Shown here: piece by piece, positions 26,401-40,000 of the stretch
Layout: each line of letters begins with the position of its first letter
Position numbering within the stretch: the stretch's first letter is position 1
Origin: Linepithema humile
Lineage: Eukaryota; Arthropoda; Insecta; Hymenoptera; Formicidae
DNA: 64,000 nt
Assembly (NCBI RefSeq): GCF_040581485.1
Contig: NC_090133.1
Coordinates: 17,236,001 to 17,300,000 of the forward strand
Direction: 5' to 3'
Program-made: the position numbers and the translations under genes
Notes under the pieces: model-generated
Told to the model about the DNA's origin: nothing
Databases searched by the model: none
Seen by the model: only the letters and a program-made list of their open reading frames with translations

Positions 26401-29400
26401 TTACATCGACGGGTCGTAACGGATTGTCTCAAGCGCGCGATGGTCATTCTAATCGGGTCAATTTTAATGCCGGCTTCGTCGAAGGACGTAAAATGAATAA
26501 TGGTGAAACTTTTTTAATTCGATCCTTCGCAGCTCGAGACGAGACACGGACGATCGATGCTGACCGCTGGGGTCGTAGATATGGCGTGAAACGGTAATTA
26601 TTCGCCGTGTATAATTAATTATTTATGCGAGAAACAAGTTCCGACCGGCAACTGGATATTTCTCATCTTCTCTTCTCTCGTTATCATTAGCATGTAAAAA
26701 GCAGGTAAAAGAAGCGTTTCCGCGATGCAGATAACTTCGTCACCTGTATATTACCTGTTTTACTTTACTCCTCGCTAAACTTCTTTATTAAAAATAATTA
26801 ATATAGTGTTTTTCATAGTTAACCTGTGTTATCAAATAGACATGAAAAATATCTGCTATTTTTTTTGTGCAATTTTGTATAAATCATAAAAAGTTCATTG
26901 CAGTGCAAAATTACCTTCCGCTTAAAAAAAAGGGGATGAGCATTCACGCAAACGCAATATATAAAATTCTATGTTTATGCAATTGATATAACGCGCGGAG
27001 AACGACACGGGATGAATCGATAAGATGCGCCGAGTGAAAGCAAGTCGAATTTCAGACGCCGATGATGTCTTTTTTTTTCTCGATGGCGCGTAGTTCCCGC
27101 ATTTAAATGCCGATATACAGTGGCATCGCGCCGAACATAAATGTCGTCGCGCGAGTTTCATTATTTTTTTCGGTGTGAACAGTACTTAAATCATTTTAAG
27201 ACGATGCTCTCTGTACAAGGCGGTCTGGTGGCCTTAGGCTGTCGGTCACTGACACTGTTTCACAACCCGTGCGGTGAGCTTCGACGGCCCGGCTTGTGTC
27301 CTCACGTGATTACACGGCGGAACCAAAAAGCGGATGCTTCATTTCGATTCTATGTGGGATGGTCGACTTTAATGTCGAGAATAGCTGAACTTGAACAGCT
27401 TCAAATATACGTCACAAAATTGGCAAGAAAAAAAAACAAGTGGAAAGCTTTCCAATTCTAATTCTAAAAAATTTTGGAAAATTTTAAAAATAAAAAATAG
27501 AAATGTTAGAGAAATAAAAAAATTATCACCAATTTTTCCAGATATACATTGCTCATAAAATATAAAAAATAATTACGAGAATAAATATGTAAAGACATAT
27601 GAATATAATTTAGAAAAATTTTACAAGTATTAAGAAACAAATAATGCAACTGCAATAAAAAAATTACAAGTTTAAACAATGAAGAACAAACATGCATCTT
27701 CGGGATTACAAAATATCGTATTTTTCATTGTTAAATAAGTACTGAAAGTTATTTAAACACTGATATTTTCAGTAACATTTCTCGAGATACGAACGGCAAT
27801 GAGTTTTCTTATGCAGCAACGAGCAAAGACTTTGAAGGAACAAATAGGCAAAGAGGGATTCTTTCGCGGGGCAGAGAGCCGCACGAAGCGAGGAGGCTAC
27901 CTTCACTCGGCGAAGGAGCTCGAAACTTTTCCGCGACCTTGGGGAGCTTCAGCATAAATCGCGTTGGTAAGCCGTGGAAGAGCGACCGGGCGACGTCTCG
28001 CTACGCTCCACGACTCTCCCCAAAGGGCATTCTAAAATCGGTCTTAAGGTCGTCCAGGAAACCGCAATACCATTTATTCCCCTCTCAATCGGAGAAACTT
28101 CTCTCATGAAATTGCCCTACCGTCGCCGCGGGTTCTCAAATCCCGCACGTAATATCAATAAGAAAACGAAGCAAATTGCCGAAGCAATGAAACGGTTCCG
28201 GAATAACGATTAAAGTTTTCGATAGATTTGAAAGTGCGATTTAAACGTGGCTGATGGTGCGATTAGACTAATCTTGCCGGGGACAAACTGCTTTAACATC
28301 TCCGGAGCAACGACCGTGTTAATACGATCGATACGAACCATTCTCAATTTGCACTTCGAAGAAGCGCAAATCATCGTAAACCTTGGTGTCGGGTCAAAAG
28401 TTATTGCGCGAATTACAATAGCAGAGCCGAACTCCTGTTGCGAGACCGAGGGGTTAACAATCGGGTCAATTCGTCATCTAAACCAGTTAGTCAGAAGACC
28501 AGATACGATCGACAAAACCCGATATCCCGCCTAACTGAATTATCTCTGATCAAACGCGAACAAGACCTCATTTTCGTGGAGCATATTCTAAAAGTTAATG
28601 GCGATTAATATTTTACCGATAGAAATGCAAGCGCAAAAGTTAAGTTGAAAAATTATTTTTAATTATGAAACATGAAGGTTTGACTTATAAAAATTTCAAT
28701 TTTGATTACTATTTTTAATATTTAAATTATACAGATAGAAAATGGATAAAAACGCAGTGTTTTTTCATACATGACAGAATCAACTGCGCTTTCATCCTCG
28801 CGCTCTTTCATGTTAACGTCGTTTTTTACACTTTGTAATTTCAGCCCGTCGAGGTCAGGGAGAATGAAGCGCGCAAAGTGCGCGCGATGATGCGCATACT
28901 TCTTCGGCGACATCGCTCGCCGTGTTGTGTTTCAAATTCCAGCGTCGGCGAGTTGTTATAATTACGATATGTAATGCCGCAATTGCGTAACGTCTTCGTT
29001 TCCTCGCGCAATAATTCGCATGGATAATAATACCTGTCGCGTGCTTCCGGGATGACAAGCGACGTGATAAGTTTCAATCGAGAGATTGAGCTGAGATTGT
29101 CATTATCCGAACAATTATTAGAAAAATACTCAAACATTATTCATTGTATACTTATTTGTACAGTTTGTTTAAACCTCCATTCGTGACCGTGACGCTTTCA
29201 CTGAGAATCTTAAATGTAGTTATCTGTGATGAATATCGCCGGAGTTGATTAGAAACACGCAAATATAGTAATCAATCGTAAAAATAATTACTACTGCCTG
29301 AAATAGGAAAATGTACATCGAGTTTATAATTTAGAATGTATTATTCACATACTGATTCAACCGATTCGTCCGCCATTGCTTTACAGCGCGCTTCAGCTTC

Positions 29401-30979
29401 GAGCTGCAAGAAATGCTGCATTGAAATTTCTGCTGTCGTCGCTCGTTACGTTCACATCTATCGCGCTTTTAACGGAAAAAAGCTACCGCCATCAATTTGA
29501 CGGCTTCGGCGAAATTTTTATCTCTCTTCGCTTATAGGATAATCCTCAGCCATGCAGACTGAGTTCACTTTGTGAACAGTACTAACCATTCCGAGCGAAT
29601 CTTCTTGAAAGCTCGAAGATAACGGTTAAAGGTTTTTACGCATGAAAGCTGTGGGATTTTTTGGCATACGTGATTCATAATTTTATGTTTATCAAGTTTT
29701 CACACACACACACATATGTATTTTCGGAATATTTTTTATTTTTTATAAAATCAAATAGAATTTAATTAATAATAATTGTGCAATATTTCATTAGAGTGTT
29801 ATCTCAATATTTATAAGCAAAGCGATAAGCATGGAGCAAAGTTTATAAGTTTGTACGCATGCGAGAACTTTTTCATTTTTATCAAATTTCTAAATATAAC
29901 AAAATCGTCATATATATTTCCTCAAATTTTTTGTCTACCAGCGAATATAAAATATCCGACATAAAATATCGTCTTGAATAAGTGAATCTCTCCACGAAGG
30001 TTCCGTGAGCCTCGACGGAAGTTCACAAGCTCGATCCTCGTTACGCACGCATTTGACGCTTTTACCCGAGAGATCTAGAGGTAAAATGTAGAAACCGAAA
30101 GCTTCTTTTAACGTCGTGTATCTTTTGGAACGCGTCCAAAAGCTTTCCAGACAGTTGGGCGCATAACTCGACATCTCACGGGAAGGTTATCGAAGAAGCT
30201 CGCGGACTCGAGAATAATATTTACGATAGCCCATGTTGATAGTTAAAATGGATACGGTCGCATGTCGACTTTGGATTAAACGAAAGCTGCTTTCGGAAAC
30301 TATGAATTAATGCTTAACTTGGTTCAGTTATCAAATCTGCCTGGAATTTTTTGTTCTATGTGTAATTGTAAAAAGATTTCAACGTTAAAAGCTATGATTC
30401 CGAATCTTCGATTCGGCGCACAAGTGTAATGCCGAGGTCGCCTAAATAAGTTAGAAGTTCGAAACGAGAATTAGGTCGTCATTGAGTGCAAACAAAACAC
30501 ATGTTACTCTTTGCAGTTGTAGCCTTGGCCGCTCTCGATTATCTTGGCACTTCTCGTTATCAAGCGTTGCGCAAAGTTTTATGATTTATGATGATCTGTA
30601 GCGATGCTTAGGAAACAGATGCTCAATAAATTCAAAGCGAACGATTACAAATGAGTCTGTACGGTGCGATAAAAATTGAGTTGGGACAAATTGAGATAGC
30701 AAATAAACCTGCATGTATTAGATAAATAATGATATAATCAAGTAATAAATAAAATAATTGCGATTGATTAATTTGAAGTGCGATTAAAGATCGGCTTCTA
30801 CGCAAATATAATAAACAAAAGTAAACTTACTTAATTATGATATTAAATTAAATCACCACCATTTAATACCTAAATATTTTTATCAATTTTAAAACAATCG
30901 ATACGATGAGGAAAAAAACAAACGCAAAAGATGTTAGTTCATGAATCTCATTCCAAATATTATGAGAGCTTAAGTGTAC
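17443..30979. other. Gene desert, possibly part of a very long intron
   Basis: No coding exon is supported. GC-balanced islands at about 18000-18380, 21750-22300, 22670-22960, 23810-24200, 25480-26600 and 27840-28560 look like the conserved noncoding islands common in insect introns. A perfect CRE (TGACGTCA) lies at 19604-19611. CAGGTAA heptamers occur at 26702-26708 and, inverted, at 26751-26757. A good donor-like CG|GTAAGTGG is present at about 26232 on the plus strand, so other 5' exons are possible. Confidence 0.4.
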
Positions 30980-31041
30980 TTCAAACAACCAATAAATCCA
31001 ACCAAAAAAGATACTGTGCCTACCGCGAGTACCAACAACGT
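30980..31041 (-). pseudogene. Tetraspanin TM2-like exon or exon fragment
   Basis: On the minus strand a good acceptor (ATTTGTTCGCAG) opens a frame coding TLLVLAVGTVSFLVGFIGCL, followed at 30979 by a possible donor (GTACAC), a 62-nt exon. The pattern G-x3-F-x-V-G-F-x-G-C is the signature of the second transmembrane helix of tetraspanins. Without splicing the frame stops at a TAA four codons later. The expected next residues (Gly-Ala after the Cys) are missing, and I found no TM1 exon upstream nor a large extracellular loop with CCG downstream. I read it as a decayed fragment or a lone exon of an unrecognised nested gene. Confidence 0.35.
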
Positions 31042-34000
31042 CTGCGAACAAATATATCACATTTGATAAATGTACCGTGCAATGTTTTGACATAAATAAA
31101 CGATCGTGCTGGGCACGATCCAGTCTCGCGCCTCGCTTTCATCAAAAGCTTTTGATCACTCAAGACTCAACTAGCTAATTTCAATGTCTTTAGAATCTTT
31201 TTCTTTGATAATAAAATATACATTTCGGACCGCTTATTTTTCATACTCTAATGTTTATATTACATTTTTCTAATAATATAGTAGACTTACTTATATTCAT
31301 TAATTCGAAATTGTTAATAAATCTCGAAACAATGATTTTTAATTAAAATATTTAATATATGTTAATGCAGCTGCATTCCACGCTTCCTTTTCATACCTCT
31401 CTGACGTTAGTCGCGATCATCGCTAAAGCCGCTACGTAACACTTGTTCATCAATACGCTTATGCGGTGCAAATGCTCTTGTCGTATAAATCGCATTTGAA
31501 ATCTGTATTATGTGCGATACCGGTGGCGGGAATTGCATCGATGATGGTGACGCATCGTGGTCTCTCTTATTTTTTTCCCGCGCACCTCGCTGACCCTCTT
31601 ACCTTGACCGTGGCACTCCTGAATTCCTCTGATAATTCCTTCCCGGCGCAGCACAAAAGTAAATACTGATCGCGCTTCTCGCTTTCTCACTCCGACGCGT
31701 CGCGAATTTTCTTCGTTCTTGCCGTAGCCGAGAAAAAAGCGGGGATCTGGCCTTTCTGTCGGGCGGCCTTAGTGCGTCCGGGTAAAAACGCTTATTGAAA
31801 GCCGGGGGATGTCCAGCGGCGCGCCGATCTCAAGGTGGACTCGAAATTAAACCGTTTACGAGATACGATGCTGCGTTTCGATACGCGAACCGGACCTAAG
31901 TGACGTAGGAACGAATTCCGGTACCGCCGAACAAGTTAATGTTGTTCTGTACTTTTGAAATAAATTTTTTTAGCTATTTTTGTGACAAATAATTGTTGTT
32001 GTTGGCATCATTTCTAATTTTAAATATCTGGTTCATTAAACGCGAGAACGTTAGATTTTATATGATCTAACGCCGTACGAGTGTACCATCACTTCATGCA
32101 AATTCGGGATATTCGCTTGGATAGAATTGATTCGAGAAGTCGCGTAACTCATTCCGCTAAACAAAATGGGCTTTCATCTAATTAGAGATGGCCGCTCGTT
32201 TTATGACCAATCCCACGGAGAACCTTTTAGTCAACATCAAACTTTTATAGTTCCACAAAGCACATTTGTCGTCATGGTCATTATTTTCTTTTCTGATCAA
32301 AATAGCACGAGAACAAAGTTTCTTTTTGCTTTTCACATAGACTTCGAACGAGTAAAAATATTATGACTCCGACAGAAAAAGAGAGAGAGAGAGAGAAAAA
32401 AAAAAGAGAGACAAAGGATGACACTTAGAAAAATGGACACGTGCATTTGAAGGTTCAAAACTACGTATAACACGAAAATAACACTAATTCTGAGAAAGTT
32501 TAGAAAATAAAACTGATGAATGCTTTCTAGACATTGCACCGTGTATATTAATAAGTCTGCAGTATTTTCCGCTTATTTTTTTCTACCTAGTAATTTTCCG
32601 TTCAGTGCTGATGTATCGAAGACGACGACCGACAAAACGACAACGGATCCGATCTTTCACTCTGACGTACTTGGCACGTATCTCACGCCGCGCGTTGCAG
32701 TCTCGTTCAGAAAATTCAGCTACTCTTCGATAAGCGAGATAAAGTGCAAGAGACTCGCGTTCCTGCATGGTCAGCTTCCCCGTTTGGAATCTCATTCGCG
32801 CCATCGTGCGATTCGGCACGTTTTCCAGTATTGTGGAGTATCCCGATTATTCTGGCGCAGAATATCTGCGATTTTTAATTTGCAGTTAATCTTCAGCTAT
32901 TTTCCTATTGAATTTGCCAGTTAAAAATTTCTCGAACGCTTAAATGCGATGTATTATTTTTAATGCTTTAAAATTTTTTCACTGTTAGATTTAGAAACAT
33001 TAAATATAGGACGGGATTAAAGTTAAGCAATGTTCTAAAGTTTAATATTTAAAAAAAAAACGAGGTAATCAATATTTAAAAAAAAACATAATTAAAAGCT
33101 GGAAATCTTATATTTTTATTATTTAGATTTCTTTCTTTTCTTAGACATTTAATTTAAATAATTTCAGAAAATTAAATATGAATTTTGATTGTCAAAGAAG
33201 ATAATTTTATTTGTACAAAACGCTTTTCACAATCAGCTTCTACGATCGCAATAAATAACGAAATTAAAAGTATAATTAGCATGTTGGCGAATAAATCGTT
33301 CCTTGATTAAAGAATCTTTGCGGTCGCGACGTAACCGCAAAGTCTGTCGGCTTGTGTACGATTTGTATCTCTTCCTCAACCGGAAGAGGGTCGTATCACC
33401 GACATGATTGTGTCGGGCTTACGAGTTTGCGGCACGCTCATTGTGTCTTATTAACGAGCAAACAAGCGAAAAGCAGTTATTGTATTTGCATTCGCCTATT
33501 TAGATTTTATGATTGATGTACAGAAGTGTGCGATATAGAAGATCGAACAAAAATGAATCATATATGATTTTAAATACCCAGATATTTCGTATCTTCGTTG
33601 AATATTTCAAATATTAGTCACGTATTTAGATATTATAAACATCTAATTGTGTTAAGTTTTGATCAAACAACTAAATGAATCAGATCATTTAATCTTGCCA
33701 TTAATAAGTTTAATGATATGCCGATAAATTTTTTCTTTTTTTCTTAAGCATTGTCGACTTTGCGAAAAATTCACTATTATTTTAAACGTAAGTAGAAAAA
33801 TCGATAATAGCGGCGCGAAGGAAGATGGCCATTCCCACGTTCCATCCTAAATCTCCGGTGAAGTCCTGCCAACCCCTTCCTTCCGCCCTTCCCGCCGTTT
33901 CCGCTCGTCCGCTGAGCCGAGCCTCGCAAATCGTCACCGTCAATTTCCATAATTTCCGCGTGAATGCACGCGCGTGTCCCATTAACGCTCCGGCTACGTC

Positions 34001-36925
34001 CGGCTTTTGAAAAAAGCCGAAGAAACGACGTTTCACAACGCGCTCCCTTTTGCCGTTCTCCGCGCGATTGTGCGAGCGCGAATTCACCGTATCACAATGA
34101 ATTATGAATACCGATATTACGACCATGAATCCCATAGCGGCCCGCATGACGTTACTTTATGAGCGACAGTAAATATAATACTGCAATTAACACAATGACT
34201 CGTATCGCTAATGAAACGAGAGTCGCCGCGAATTTTGCAATTTCGCTCGAAGGACATACGCTCTTATGAAAGAGTAGATAATGCAAATATTGCCAGTTAG
34301 TTGAAGACTTTCAATGTCTGTGCAGTAAATTGCGTAATATCGAATCGCGTTACATGAATAAATCACTTTAAATTTCTTCTAATTATTACTTTCCTTTTTA
34401 CGTGAATTTATTGTAATGTATCATTAAAAATCATGCTTTTTGTATTATCAAGAGTCGCAGAAATGAAGGATTTATCGTTATCAATAGAGAATCTAAAAGT
34501 CTGATCTAAACCTTCGCTTGAAGTACCGTTCTATCATCGGCATCCAATATAAAGTTCTGCACAAGAGAATTAAAGTTCAACGAGCGTGCAAACGCATTCA
34601 GACGGTATTCTTCATCCCGCTGCCGTATGCAGCGTCATGCGTACCTATAACAACTTCCTATTTATCGCGATCCTATTTATCGTCGTTTTCCTCGTCGTAT
34701 GATGCGTCGCACGCGGCGATTTAGAAGTGTCCGCTGACTTGATCTTATGTGACACGAGATAACCTAAATTAGACAAGCCGCCTTGACGCTTAGAGCGCAT
34801 TAGAGCAATTATCAGAGCGATTTAGTGTGAAGAACGGCGGTGAGACTTTGTACCGCTCATCAGTCCGCTAATTAAGCGATACTGCAACTGTTATCGCCGC
34901 CTGAGAGAAGACTCTATGCCGATGTAGTGCTACTCTATCGTATCGTTTTATTGCGCAGCTAACTTTCATCAATTGAACCGATCATTATCTGGCAACAGAT
35001 TAAATAAAAACTGTAGAAGACATTAATTTCCTAAAAAATTAATGTTCTCTTGTCTCGTCTTAAATTGACAAATAAAATATTTGAAGAATCGAGTTTTCTT
35101 TCATATGTTTCTCAAACGCAACTAATTGGATAAAGATAAAACTCGTATATTTTAATATTGTTAAATAAAAATTATGTTTTAAAATTATGCAAGGCATGCA
35201 TATCTGACTCCAGTATAGTAAAATGTTAACTATTTTTTAATCCAAATGTAGCAATATTATTTTATATTGAATTGGATTGCTTTAAGTAGCTAACGGGACG
35301 CATATAACACGGCAGTAAAACCGAGATTCCTCTGAGCGTTGAGGTAGGTCCGGCACGCGACCAGATTCGCAATGAATGACACGATGATGGCTCGCTCGCG
35401 CCATGCTGCAGCCAAATGTGTGTTCGCGGATGCCAGAAATACCTCAAAAATACCCGGCCGAGCGCTTGCATCTCGTATCTCTATCGAACACGCAGCAACT
35501 TCCTACACAAAAAGATGCACTCGTGTTTATTTGCAGGCTCTTTTAAGATAAATTCCTGTTGCACAACCGCACCTACTTTTCAATAATCCAAGAGAAAACG
35601 AGATAATTGTACGCAATCTTTACATTAAAAAAGTGTTTTAGCCAGAGAATTGTAAATTTTTACAATTACAACAAATCTTTAAAAATTAATTTTATGATTA
35701 TCGTTAATAAGCTGGAAATTGCAAGTAATATCGAAAATGACGTACAAAGTTGTAAATTCGAATTATATTGCAACAGAAACAAAATAACATAATAGATAAA
35801 TGGTTAAATAAATGCTCTTAGTTGAAATTTGCAATTGAGATCTAGAAAGAAGATTACTGAAATTAAAGTTCTATTAAGATAATAATGCATTGAATCTAAT
35901 TAGAATCGTTAGATCCGACTTCTGTCAGCGTTGCGTAATCAAATCATGCAAATTCTCTCTCGGATGAGAAATCACTTTCGCCAAAGGCGAGCTCGAGAGC
36001 AGTATCTTCGCAACATAACGAATACGACGACGAACCGAACCGATCTTTCCCTTGACACTATTACGACCAATCGTTTCGCATTCACATTTCGCGTTTACAG
36101 ACGCGAAACTGTACGCGATCACGATATAATGGAAGTGCCGTGTTATTACTTCATCAACGTGGAGTAATCTCTCGAACAGTCGATCGCAACTGCGGTGAGA
36201 ATTTCAGGAATCCGAGCGGAAAACTATTTGAAAACCGCGAAGCGATACCGATCGCTGGGGCGCGCTCTTATTATCGCCTCCAATTTGATCGGTCAAGTAT
36301 GTGAACTCGCTTGCTATAATTATCGCGCATGAATTGTTACCTCCACGTCTGTCGCTGCGGAGCAAAAGAAAGCGCTTTAGCCGAGGCGCGAGCACGAGCT
36401 CGCCGTCGAATTGCGAGAGACTTGCGAGCGTCGAAGTCTATCAGAGCGTGTCTGAGGGAGTTGCATTGATTTTTCATCGATTCCAGTTTGCGGTGGCTGG
36501 TATTAGCCAGCAGCCCCGTTGCTGCCGCACTCGCGCAAATAGTCTGGATTGACTTGGCTTTTATATGACTCTTTTACACAGACCGTTCGATAATAAATAT
36601 GTTTGGTGAGCAAAGCAATATTCCTTATCGGAAAACTAAAACGATTTTCCCCCACCAGAATTACAGTTTAACTTCCAGCATTAGATATATTCGCAAACCA
36701 TGTCAATTTCGAGATTCTGATGAAGCAAAGACCACCCGAGATTAATTAAAGATCAAGATTGTATCGCGTCTGTTCGCATTTTTTAAGTTCGATTTACCGT
36801 GACATTTTTCAGACAATTCACGTCTGAACTTTTGTCGAAGAAAAATGATCTGGAGCTTATCTCGCGTCCGTAATAATTGCACTTCGCGGCAAGCGTAGCG
36901 ATAGGGGGTCTTTCAGCTTTTTACC
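31042..36925. other. No gene recognised
   Basis: AT-rich with islands at about 31380-31930, 32600-32900, 33800-34140, 34580-34950 and 35930-36560. A GA/A-rich simple repeat lies at about 32375-32415. The best of the open frames is at 34147-33782 (minus, 121 codons, real ATG). Its N-terminus looks like a signal peptide (MGFMVVISVFIIHC), followed by dibasic sites (GKRERVVKRR), so a small secreted or prohormone-like product is conceivable, but no repeat, amidation site or splice context supports it. Confidence 0.35.
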
Positions 36926-37012
36926 TATTAAACATATCAACTTGCCATTATCAGACCGAGTTAATAAATCAAAAAGTCTGCATTGTTCTTGTTGTTTGCA
37001 TTCTTTAGCACA
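36926..37012 (-). CDS. PAN/apple-like cysteine segment, candidate exon
   Basis: Inside a minus-strand frame that opens with ATG at 37078, the spacing C-x3-C-x5-C-R-x-F-x12-C-L (NNCAKECKQQEQCRLFDLL and then KLICLI) matches the core of PAN/apple domains, where two Cys in a helix face a C-x-F strand and a following Cys. A donor-like ATAG|GTAAAA follows the last Cys (GT at 36924-36923). An acceptor is less clear; CTTGCGAG near 37035 is possible. No further PAN exons were found nearby. The alternative is chance: the frame is only 73 codons. Confidence 0.25.
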
Positions 37013-40000
37013 ATTATTCATTTCGTAGTTGTGATCTCGCAAGAATGTGTCCCAGATAACGATAAATCCGCTCGTCATTGTAGCATTTATAGATAATGCG
37101 TTTCTTTTCCCGTCAGATTGTATCTACTTTGTAAAGCGACGATGACGTTGAAAAAGATGACAATTTTTTAACGCCGACTCGCGCGGCGCGAATAAATACG
37201 CGGATAAAAATAGAAATAATATGTTGTAACCGGGCATGTATAATTAGAGCGATATCGCGGTGCAACTAGCCGGCCGCTGGTTTGTACACCGCACATTTCA
37301 CGTTACACATAGTATTGTGGTGCGCCGCGGTTAGTTTTCCCCCTTTTTCCGTAATGAGCAACGACCGGCCACGGTAATATTCGTCACGCGATTGGCTATC
37401 GGCCTGCGGCGAGATATCGGAAGTGGACAATTTGCCGAACCAGTTTCCTGTAGATTTTACTGCGCTCTTTAAACCGATCGTTCCTTCATCGCGGATCGCG
37501 CGTGTTGTCGACAGTAAAGCGACGTTACGCGCGACTTTACTGCGTGGTACTTTTCGCTTAAATTTCTCTCTCATCATTATTTTTATTATCTCACGCGCCG
37601 GCCTTTAGTACGGCCCATAATATAGCCGGGCATTAACGCGCGAGATAACGCGTTTCTCGATGTCACCTCCTCGCCGTACTGCCGCCCGTTCTCTCCCGCC
37701 GTCCGTTCTCTCTCCATCGTCCGAAATTACGTCGCGGATTATTGTAATTTATCGCAAATATAACTGAGATGAGAGGCTCGTTTTCACTTGGCTCTCGAGT
37801 GGCACGCCGTGACTCACGGAAACATAACTCGCGATAAAACCGGGCAATCGCGCGAACGGATAAAATACGATGTTATTTTATGACATCCGGCGTCGCGCCG
37901 ATTAATTAGTTTACACGAAACTCTGCCGATGCTATTAAAATGAGACAGTTGGTCTCAAGGTCCACCCGCGCCGTCGCATTATGCTTTCCCATGACGACAG
38001 TGACAACGACGACGATAACGATGACGGCGAGACTATCGTTAAACAGCGTTACGATTCGCGCGCATTAACTCGCTGCACCGCCCCGACTTCATCGCCATTT
38101 CTCATCTAGTGTATGAAGCGTGTTCGCGAACATGTTGTACCATTTTTCTAATTGACCGAACGCGACAAACTATTAATCTTTCCCGATTATGAAATAATCG
38201 TAGCTTCGTGTTTTTCTCGTAAATTAATGTCTCGTAATACGACATATCGAAGCGTTTATACTTATGTAATAATTTAATAAACAGATTATTCTTTCTTATC
38301 AAAGTTCAAAATAACTTTACTTTTTAGAAATTTTTTTTTGTTCTTAAACTTTTTTACAATTTCTAAATATTTTAATAAATATGGATCTCTAAAATTAATA
38401 TATATGTATTAAAATTTAATTTTTAATCGTTCATAATCAAATCATTGATCCTCATGTCGAATCAAATAGAAACGCGTGCGCTCAGCGGAAAATTTTCACC
38501 TCAATAAACTTCCGCTACAAATACGGATTAAAATTCTTTTTACTACATATATGTACACGTAATCGCTCGATGTGACAAGGGTCGGATTTGAAAAGACAGA
38601 TTCACAGCTCAATGAACAAAAATGTTTTCGTCGGGGTTGGAAAATGCACAGTATTCGATATATTCATCTTCTTTCTTATTCTAAGAGCCGAATAAAGTTC
38701 AACTTACTCATAATTCTGCTGATATGTGGATCGGTCTCTGTGGAGTCGCTCCGATATATATGCATAAAGCGTCCCATAAATGCAATCCTTTACTTCAGGT
38801 CGACAGTAACGGAGTCTCATTTCTACTTTCAATTTGCCTTGAACTTCTTTGTCTTCATTGCTCGCCGCGGTCCATTGAGTCCGATCACTTGTTTCAGGGT
38901 TTGCACAATCCGGATACTTTACCTAGAAAGCATATAATTTCTGTGTCAATTTTCAAAAAATTGCAAAATTCTAAAAATACATAATAATTTTGAACAAGTT
39001 CAAAAATTATTGCTTCATTTTTTATGTCTACTTTATTTCACAAAAAAGTAAAGGAGAAACTTTCGATGACATTTCGAACTTTTAGAATCAAAGCAATTAT
39101 GTACTCAATAAAATAAACAGAAGTCATTTTGGCGAATATAAGTGGTGCTCTAAAGCCACTTTGAGAGACTGGGCCAATGTATTTTTACAAGCCGCCGCAT
39201 CTCTCGATATCTCTTTTTCCGAACGTCGAGAAAAAACCGCGCGAGATGAGGATCCTGTCAGAAAGACAGAAAAAAAGCTATGCTACGAGATCATATATAC
39301 CATGCTGAGAAAAAGACATTTGATTCTAAATATAGCCGGTTGTTGAACGGATTTAGAAATCCGGTTCGAGTCACGTTTTTGAGCAGCGCGCTTGGCGGGA
39401 TACAAAAAGGAACAGAAGCCGGGTTTCTCCCCCGGATTCCAAACACGCGTCACTTTCTACGCGTCCTGGTCGTTCAGCGAAATCGTTTTTGTCTTACGAA
39501 GGATACATTTTTGACAGGACTATAATAGGATGTTAATTGCTGTGAGAGATTAGCGCGACGCATGCAAAACCGCTAGATTGACAGTAATCCGTTATGGCGG
39601 GTTCGCACGCGAAAACAGAGAAACTGGACTAATTACCCGCTTGTCTTTCTTAACAAAAAGGAAATAAGAGAAAAAATAAGCGTGTGTGACACGCGCGCGC
39701 TTTTTGTACATACATATATCATCTTTTTATAAATTAATCCATGGCACTGTGACGTATTATGTTAAGTAAATAAGAAAACAAGTGAAATGGACAACTTGAT
39801 CGAGCCATGCAGCAACTTGCAAAATCATTTTAAGTTAGTAAAGATTCTTGAATATATTCCTAATTATTTATACTTCAGAATGATAACTCCTCGTCAATCT
39901 GTTTACATACGTTCGAGACATTTGCGATTATGTAAGCGGTACTTGCTTATGAAAAGATACAAGTGAGTTGTTACTTAACTCACCTCGCTACTGTCTTCTC

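Noticed and set aside
32520..32924. 134-codon plus-strand frame
   Set aside because: Composition is irregular, overlapping frames exist on both strands, and no family features are seen.
34001..34019. Strong GC-rich hairpin (cggctttt-gaa-aaaagccg) resembling a bacterial terminator
   Set aside because: No T-run follows, the context is eukaryotic, and the sequence is a short chance inverted repeat.
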